Part shown: one piece after another, positions 7,010 to 11,481 of the stretch
Layout of the letters: every line of letters begins with the position of its first letter
Numbering within the stretch: the stretch's first letter is position 1
NCBI GenBank assembly: GCA_015662065.1
Contig: DQUX01000073.1
Span: forward strand, 1-11,481
DNA length: 11,481 nt
From: Anaerolineales bacterium
GTDB lineage: Bacteria > Chloroflexota > Anaerolineae > B4-G1 > DUEL01
Direction: 5' to 3'
Notes under the pieces: generated by a model
Databases searched by the model: none
The model's input: the letters and a program-made list of their open reading frames with translations, nothing else
What the model was told of the DNA's origin: nothing
Position numbers and translations under genes: made by a program

Positions 7010-7930
7010 ATGAAACACTTCTTGAACCTGGCCGACCTCACCCCCCAGGAGCTACGGGACCTTCTCGAACTGGCTATCGAGCTCAAAGAAGAGTGGAAGC
7101 GAGGCGGCAATCGGCCTCTCCTGGCGGGAAAGACCCTCGGGATGATCTTCCAGAAGCCCTCCCTTCGCACCCGCGTCTCCTTTGAGATGGCGATGATCCA
7201 CCTGGGCGGGCAGGCCCTTTACCTCTCCCCCTTCGAGATCCAACTGGGCAAGCGGGAGAGCGTGGCCGATGTGGCCCGGGTCCTCTCCCGGTACGTGGAC
7301 ATCATTATGGCTCGGGTCTTCGCCCACTCCGACGTCGTCGTCCTGGCCAGGCACTCCCGCGTCCCCGTCATCAACGGCCTTTCGGACTACAACCACCCCT
7401 GCCAGGGGCTGGCGGACCTCCTGACCATCATCGAGAACAAGGGAAAGGACCTGCATGGGCAGAGGCTGGCCTTCGTCGGCGACGGGAACAACGTTGCCAC
7501 CTCTCTCCTCTTTGGGACGACCAAGCTGGGGATGGACTTTGCCATCGCCGGGCCGCCGGGCTACGAGCTTCCGCCCGATGTGTGGGAACTGGGCCGGCGG
7601 TTCGCCGCCGAGAGCGGCAGCCGGCTCCTGGCCACGCACGACCCCATCGAGGCGGTGGCTGAGGCCGATGTCATCTACACCGACGTCTGGGCCTCGATGG
7701 GGCAGGAAGAGGAGGCGGAGCAACGGGCCCAGGTCTTCGGCCCCTACCAGGTCAACGCCGACCTGATCGCCCAGGCCCGGCCCGACACCATCGTGATGCA
7801 CTGCCTGCCGGCCCATCGGGGGCAGGAGATCACCGACGAGGTGGCCGACGGCCCCCACTCCGTCCTGTGGGACCAGGCCGAGAACCGGATGCACGCCCAG
7901 AAGGCTATTCTAGTAGACCTGCTGACATAG
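7010..7930 (+). CDS. argF: Ornithine carbamoyltransferase
   Basis: Joins carbamoyl phosphate to ornithine to give citrulline in arginine biosynthesis; cytoplasmic, usually trimeric. The protein is 306 residues, normal for the anabolic enzyme. The carbamoyl-phosphate loop is FQKPSLRTRVSFE (47-59; the common form is S-T-R-T, here S-L-R-T). HPCQGLAD (129-136) is intact, followed by the ornithine-domain motifs VGDGNN, TDVWASMGQEEE and HCLPAHRGQEI (His264, Cys265). These separate it from aspartate carbamoyltransferase. The ATG at 7010 was chosen because GGAGG at 6999-7003 lies 6 nt upstream; the in-frame ATG at 7004 abuts that site, and the longer open frame reaching back to 6623 runs antisense through tlyA. 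No other arginine gene is in the window. It may be cotranscribed with the TPR gene 48 bp downstream. Confidence 0.97.
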   Translation: MKHFLNLADLTPQELRDLLELAIELKEEWKRGGNRPLLAGKTLGMIFQKPSLRTRVSFEMAMIHLGGQALYLSPFEIQLGKRESVADVARVLSRYVDIIMARVFAHSDVVVLARHSRVPVINGLSDYNHPCQGLADLLTIIENKGKDLHGQRLAFVGDGNNVATSLLFGTTKLGMDFAIAGPPGYELPPDVWELGRRFAAESGSRLLATHDPIEAVAEADVIYTDVWASMGQEEEAEQRAQVFGPYQVNADLIAQARPDTIVMHCLPAHRGQEITDEVADGPHSVLWDQAENRMHAQKAILVDLLT

Positions 7931-7978
7931 CGTCTCTCTCAGACAGGCTCATAACGGCAGGCACGCTTGGGGGTTTCC

Positions 7979-10225
7979 GTGGCTGGAGACCGCACGATAT
8001 ATGAAGAGGCACTCCGCACCGGCTCCGCCCGGGCCTGGGAGCAGCGCTGGGAGGAGGCCGTTGCCGCCTACCAGCGGGCGCTAGACGAGTTCCCCGACGA
8101 CCCCGATGCCCTCAGCGGCCTGGGGCTGGCCCTCTCCGGGGCGGGACGCCTGGAGGAGGCGCTCCAGGCCTTCCGACGGGCCGCCGAGGTCGAAAAGGAG
8201 GACCCCACCCTGCTGGAGCATACCGCCCAGGTCCTGGAACAACTGGGACGGGCCCAGGAGGCCGCCCGAGCCTACCTGGCGGCAGCGGAGCGGCACACCC
8301 ACCGACAGGCCCCTAGCCTGGCCCTGCAACGATGGAAGGACGCCGTCCGGGTTGACCCCAGTTGCATCCCCGCTCGCGTCCATTTGCTGCGGGCCTACCT
8401 GACCCAGCACAAGACCTACGAAGCGCTGGCGGAGTACTTGGCGCTGGCCAACGTCTACCAGGCCCAGGGCCAGACGCAACAGGCGTTGGAGCTCTGTCAG
8501 CACGCGCTCAAACTGGACCCCCACAACCCGGAGGTGCTGGCGCTTATGGACCGCCTCCGTCTTGGAGAGGGGGCCCCGCCCTCCCCGGTGGGGACCGGCC
8601 CGCTGGACTTCCCTTCCCCACAGGAAGAGATGATCGGCGAGAAGGGTAACCCCGTGGAGACGACCCGCCAGAAGGCCCTGGCCGACCTAGCCGAGGCGGT
8701 CTTCGACGAGACGCCCCCCCAGACCGGTCCCCTGATCCTGCGGCCCCTCTCCAAACGGCAGGTGGACGCCCTGATCAGCAAAGCCCTCGACTGCCAGACC
8801 AAGGGGGAGATCGACATGGCCATCGAGTGCTACGAGGAGGTCCTACAGGGAGGCGTTATCCAGCCGGCGGTCAACTTCAACCTGGGGCTCCTCTACCAGC
8901 AACAGCTTCGCTTCGAGGAAGCCGTCGAGCAGTTCCAACGGTCGATCGACACACCGGAGTACCGGCTGGGCAGCCACTTCGCCCTGGGCGAATGCTACCG
9001 GGCGCTGGGCCAGATCGACCAGGCCCTCGCCCACTTCATCGAGGTGCTCAAGATCGTGGACCTGGGGACGGTGCGGCGGGAACAGGCCGACGATCTGATC
9101 CAACTGTACGAGGAACTGGCCCACACCTACGCCGCCAAGGGGGAACGGGAGCAGGCGGTCGAGTTTGTCAACACCCTCATCTCCTTCCTGAACGAGAAGG
9201 GATGGGAGGATAAGGTGGCCCAGGCACGACAACGGCTGGACGCGCTGGCCCGCGAGGGGCCGGTTCTCAGCCTGGCCGAGATCCTCGCCGTCCCTGGCTC
9301 CCAGCGCATCCTGCAGTCCATCGGCCTGGCCCAGGAGTACCAGCGGCGGGGTATGGGATACGCCGCACTGGATGAGCTGGGCCACGCGATCAGCCTGGCC
9401 CCCACCTTCCTCCCCGTCCATCGGCAGATGGGGGAAACGCTGGTCAGCATGGGCCGGGTGGACCGGGCAGTGGCCAAGTTCCTGGTCATCGCCGACGTTT
9501 ACCGGGTGCGGAGCAACTTCTCCCAGGCTATGGCGATGTACGAGCGGGCACTGCGCCTGGCTCCGATGGACGTGGCGGTACGAACCCGGCTGATCGACCT
9601 CCTCGTCAGCCACGGGGAGATCGACCGGGCGCTGGAGCACTACCTGGCCCTGGGCGATACCTACTACCAGATGGCCCAGTTGGACCGGGCCAGGGAGAAG
9701 TACAACGAAGCCCTCCAACTGGCCCCCCGGGGCGACCCCAAACGCGGCTGGACCGTCCGTCTCCTCCACCGGATCGGCGACATCGATATGCAGCGGGTGG
9801 ACTGGCGACAGGCCATAAGGGTCTACGAGCAGATCCGCGACCTGGCCCCCGACGACGAAAGGGCCCGCCTGACCCTGATGGAGCTCTACCGTCGCTTCGA
9901 CCGGCCGGAGAGGGCCATCCGGGAGCTGGACGACCTGCTGCGGCTCTACCGGCAGACCGGTAGGACGCAGAAAGCGATCGCCATCCTCCAGGAGCGGGTG
10001 GAGGAGCAGCCCGACAACATCCCGCTGCGCGCCCGGCTGGCCCAGGTCCACCTGAACGCCGGAAACGTAACGGAAGCCCTGCAGCAACTGGACGTCTTGG
10101 GCGACCTGCAGCTCCAGGCCGGGCACATGAAGGACGCCATCGTCACCATCAAGGCCATCCTGCGCCTCAATCCACCCAATGCCGATGCCTACCGGCAACT
10201 GTTGGAGCAGTTGACGGCGGGCTAG
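7979..10225 (+). CDS. Large cytoplasmic TPR-repeat protein, function unknown
   Basis: 748 residues from the GTG at 7979. A TTG at 7967 is in frame and would add four residues; neither start has a strong Shine-Dalgarno (GGGGG at 7969-7973 before the GTG, GGCAGG before the TTG). The protein is almost entirely tetratricopeptide repeats, recognisable by the A-x-x-x-Y/F...ALxLxP pattern, for example EEAVAAYQRALDEFPDD near the start and QAMAMYERALRLAPMD and RAREKYNEALQLAPRG later. Two TPR arrays (about residues 15-190 and 255-748) are separated by a proline- and glycine-rich, probably disordered linker (about 196-250). There is no signal peptide, membrane helix or enzymatic domain, so a scaffold or adaptor role is the natural inference. 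I associate the C-terminal half with a TPR family seen in Chloroflexota, but this is from memory. It lies 20 bp upstream of the cinA remnant. Confidence 0.85.
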   Translation: MAGDRTIYEEALRTGSARAWEQRWEEAVAAYQRALDEFPDDPDALSGLGLALSGAGRLEEALQAFRRAAEVEKEDPTLLEHTAQVLEQLGRAQEAARAYLAAAERHTHRQAPSLALQRWKDAVRVDPSCIPARVHLLRAYLTQHKTYEALAEYLALANVYQAQGQTQQALELCQHALKLDPHNPEVLALMDRLRLGEGAPPSPVGTGPLDFPSPQEEMIGEKGNPVETTRQKALADLAEAVFDETPPQTGPLILRPLSKRQVDALISKALDCQTKGEIDMAIECYEEVLQGGVIQPAVNFNLGLLYQQQLRFEEAVEQFQRSIDTPEYRLGSHFALGECYRALGQIDQALAHFIEVLKIVDLGTVRREQADDLIQLYEELAHTYAAKGEREQAVEFVNTLISFLNEKGWEDKVAQARQRLDALAREGPVLSLAEILAVPGSQRILQSIGLAQEYQRRGMGYAALDELGHAISLAPTFLPVHRQMGETLVSMGRVDRAVAKFLVIADVYRVRSNFSQAMAMYERALRLAPMDVAVRTRLIDLLVSHGEIDRALEHYLALGDTYYQMAQLDRAREKYNEALQLAPRGDPKRGWTVRLLHRIGDIDMQRVDWRQAIRVYEQIRDLAPDDERARLTLMELYRRFDRPERAIRELDDLLRLYRQTGRTQKAIAILQERVEEQPDNIPLRARLAQVHLNAGNVTEALQQLDVLGDLQLQAGHMKDAIVTIKAILRLNPPNADAYRQLLEQLTAG

Positions 10226-10245
10226 GCCGACGAGTAGCCCCCCCG

Positions 10246-10740
10246 ATGCGCGCAGCGATCCTCACCATCGGCGACGAGCTCATCTGCGGCTACCGGCTGG
10301 ACACCAACACCCAGACCATCGCCCGGTGGGTGACGGTGGAAGCTACTCTCTCAAAGGAAGGGGTCGAACCACTGGCCGTAGAGGTCCGCCGGATGGCGGG
10401 GGCGGACGTGGGGCTGGCCGCCGGCGCCATCCTCTGCCCCCAGGACGGCCTGTCGGGCCGACCCTACGGGGTGCTGGTCGCGGCGGTGGATCTAGGGGGC
10501 GATGTGACTCGCCGGCGGTTCAGCTACAGCGGCGAGCGGTCGCGGGTCCGGGACCTGGCCGCCGACGCGGTGTTGAACCTGCTGCGGCTTCGATTATTGG
10601 GGAGATGGAGCCGTCGCCAGCCGCATCCAGTTGATACCAGACCGGGCCGAGCTCCTGAATGTCGGCGCGGTGGGCCTCCCAGGAAGCGCGGGCCCGGTCA
10701 GCGTCCCAGGAGGTGGGCATCCAGGCGGCGACTCGGTTGA
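10246..10740 (+). pseudogene. cinA: Remnant of cinA (competence/damage-inducible protein A, PncC-type C-terminus) with a large internal deletion
   Basis: The first 28 residues (MRAAILTIGDELICGYRLDTN...ARW) are the canonical start of CinA, the MoaB-like domain. From about residue 29 (VTVEATLSKEGVEPLAVEV) the sequence jumps to the last part of the PncC-type amidase domain. There GADVGLA, GRPYGVLVAAVD, RRRFSYSGERSRVRDLA and LNLLRLRL align in order with the family's tail. Full CinA is about 415 residues, so roughly 290 are missing. The lost part includes the rest of the MoaB domain and the AESCTGG segment holding the amidase catalytic serine; nicotinamide-nucleotide amidase activity is therefore not expected. 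Family-like sequence ends near 10602, and the frame then runs another 46 residues antisense to the neighbouring broken gene to a stop at 10738-10740. No good ribosome-binding site is seen. Either a real deletion or an assembly join. Confidence 0.75.
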
Positions 10741-10846
10741 GGGCGGCCCCCTGCGACCGCACCTGAGCGACGTAGAGCCCCGTCAGAAGGGTGAGGCCCG
10801 CCAGGGCGACCGTGAGCAGGCAGCCCGTGCGCAGCCACTTCGACAT
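10520..10846 (-). pseudogene. Truncated GH18-like glycoside hydrolase, N-terminal fragment
   Basis: From the ATG at 10844-10846 the frame gives 108 residues. MSKWLRTGCLLTVALAGLTLLTG is a signal peptide or signal anchor. It is followed by RVAAWMPTSWDADRARASWEAHRADIQELGPVWYQLDAAGDGSISP, which resembles the first strand-helix-strand unit of GH18 YaaH-like/chitinase-like proteins (a W..W..W..sspfWY..dgdG pattern). A full domain needs 300 or more residues, but here recognisable sequence stops near 10595-10603 and the remainder (AAGSTPRRRPGPGP...) is antisense to the cinA remnant. The catalytic DxxDxDxE motif of GH18 is therefore absent. Earlier in-frame starts exist back to 10981, but the signal peptide begins at 10846 with GGGGGGCGG just upstream. 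Family assignment rests on about 50 residues. Confidence 0.6.
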
Positions 10847-10882
10847 CCGCCCCCCTATCCCCCAGGCCAGACAGGGGTAGCC

Positions 10883-10920
10883 GGCGCGACGCCGGGGATG
10901 CCGGCGACCGGCGTCGCGCC
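10883..10920. repeat. 13-bp perfect GC inverted repeat in the leader of the truncated GH18-like gene
   Basis: GGCGCGACGCCGG at 10883-10895 is the exact reverse complement of CCGGCGTCGCGCC at 10908-10920, with a 12-nt loop. In the minus-strand transcript it lies 37 nt before the start codon at 10846 and would be a very stable stem. There is no U-tract. It could be an attenuator, an mRNA-stability element or an operator. Confidence 0.5.
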
Positions 10921-10959
10921 ACCACGGAGAGACGGCAAACCTGTGTGCATCGCGGCGGG

Positions 10960-10988
10960 ATGGTAGCACAGAACCAACCAACGGGCAA
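10960..10988 (-). promoter_or_regulatory. Candidate extended -10 promoter for the truncated GH18-like gene
   Basis: Minus strand: -35 TTGCCC (10988-10983), 17-bp spacer, -10 TACCAT (10965-10960) preceded by TGC (extended -10). Predicted start is near 10953, giving a leader of about 107 nt that contains the 13-bp hairpin. The -10 match is only four of six, so this is tentative. Confidence 0.35.
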
Positions 10989-11026
10989 GTGGAGGGACAG
11001 CGGAGCCCCGATCCGTCCGGTACGCC

Positions 11027-11481
11027 TCATCCCCGCCGCACCAGCCATACCGACTCCCCCCGTCGTCCGTGGCCCCGCTCCAGATCGGTCATCCACAGCA
11101 CGAGGGGGCGGGGGCCGGCCCAGAAGAAGACCTCAGATCGAAGCCTATCGAGCACCTGGGGGTCCGGCGCCACGAAGCAGAGGTGGCCGTCGCCCAGGGT
11201 ATAGCACGCCCCCCAGCGATCCTCCCGCTCCGGCAGGGGCCGGTTCAGGTCCTCCACCTCCACCGGGAGGGCCCTCCCCCCCAGCCGTGCCATCAGGTCG
11301 GGCAGGAAAGCCCCGCCGCCGGGGATGGGGAGAGGCTCGGGTAGGGGGTCCACATCATAGCCGGCTGCAGCCAGGAGACTCGCCGCCGCCCGCACCATAT
11401 CCCACCGGTCCGGCCCAGGGCGGGCCTGGAGCGGGCCGGCTTCCGGGGCGGGGGCGGTCCCCGCTCCCTGAAGCTGCTGCC
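11027..11481 (-). CDS. Conserved-looking hypothetical protein, 5' partial, possible PD-(D/E)XK-like fold
   Basis: The minus-strand frame is open from the right edge to the TGA at 11027-11029, giving 150 residues. An internal ATG at 11396-11398 exists, but the reading stays open upstream (QQLQGAGTAPAPEAGP...DRWDM). The true start is therefore probably outside the window and the A/P-rich stretch a linker. The last 125 residues read as one compact domain: DRWDMVRAAASLLAAAGYDV (helix), FLPDLMARLGGRALPVEVED, EREDRWGACYTLGDGHLCFVAP, and a final strand PLVLWMTDLE. The PDL...PVEVE spacing recalls PD-(D/E)XK nuclease-like domains, but the usual lysine after E-x is replaced by glutamate (EVE), so activity is doubtful. 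I do not recognise the family. It is followed by the candidate promoter of the GH18-like fragment. Confidence 0.55.
   Translation of the reverse strand, partial: QQLQGAGTAPAPEAGPLQARPGPDRWDMVRAAASLLAAAGYDVDPLPEPLPIPGGGAFLPDLMARLGGRALPVEVEDLNRPLPEREDRWGACYTLGDGHLCFVAPDPQVLDRLRSEVFFWAGPRPLVLWMTDLERGHGRRGESVWLVRRG

Noticed and set aside
7052..7894. 280-residue minus-strand open frame
   Set aside because: Antisense to the clearly coding argF frame.
8843..10198. 451-residue minus-strand open frame
   Set aside because: Antisense shadow of the TPR gene; no family motif and no ribosome-binding site considered convincing.
10246..10740. Functional stand-alone nicotinamide-nucleotide amidase (PncC)
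   Set aside because: The part of the domain carrying the AESCTGG catalytic region is absent, and the C-terminal 46 residues are antisense to another gene.
10631..10966. 111-residue plus-strand open frame
   Set aside because: Antisense to the signal peptide and N-terminal part of the GH18-like fragment, with no supporting motif.
1..11481. CRISPR array, tRNA or rRNA genes, prophage, toxin-antitoxin or defence cluster
   Set aside because: No regularly spaced direct repeats, no tRNA-like cloverleaf or rRNA sequence, and no marker genes of such systems were recognised on either strand.

Overview
The window is GC-rich, densely packed bacterial chromosome, most likely from a Chloroflexota (Anaerolineae-like) organism. 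This placement is inferred from three things: the YLPVVM-type C-terminus of the secreted glycosidase, a TPR protein of a kind I associate with that phylum, and the overall gene style. No rRNA, tRNA, CRISPR array, integrase or transposase gene was seen.

Layout. (1) Positions 2-1927, plus strand: the 3' part of a putative secreted glycoside hydrolase with an inserted carbohydrate-binding module, then a 5-formyltetrahydrofolate cyclo-ligase gene 3 bp downstream. (2) Positions 1928-2118: a short intergenic region packed with perfect or near-perfect hairpins between convergent genes. (3) Positions 6903-2119, minus strand: a compact probable operon tlyA, GAF-histidine kinase, lepA, double-zinc-ribbon protein, with gaps of 1, 18 and 74 bp. 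(4) Positions 6904-7009: two divergent sigma70-type promoters, both with 17-bp spacers, for tlyA and argF. (5) Positions 7010-10225, plus strand: argF (ornithine carbamoyltransferase) and a large cytoplasmic TPR protein. (6) Positions 10246-10846: two broken genes meeting tail to tail. One is a cinA remnant that keeps only the first 28 or so and the last 90 or so residues of the family. The other is a GH18-like gene on the minus strand cut off shortly after its N-terminus. (7) Positions 10847-11026: a leader and promoter region with a 13-bp GC hairpin. (8) Positions 11027-11481, minus strand: the 3' part of an unrecognised gene with a PDL...EVE pattern.

Function. The minus-strand operon joins two ribosome-directed proteins (TlyA rRNA 2'-O-methyltransferase and LepA/EF4) with a soluble sensor kinase and a zinc-ribbon protein of unknown role. 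argF contributes to arginine biosynthesis and the cyclo-ligase to folate recycling. Most genes are ordinary housekeeping genes.

I did not find a convincing new multi-gene system. The points most worth a second look are the double gene decay at 10246-10846 (real deletion or assembly artefact), the module inserted in the glycosidase, the hairpin cluster at 1934-2035, the probably leaderless tlyA transcript, and the orphan kinase inside a translation operon.
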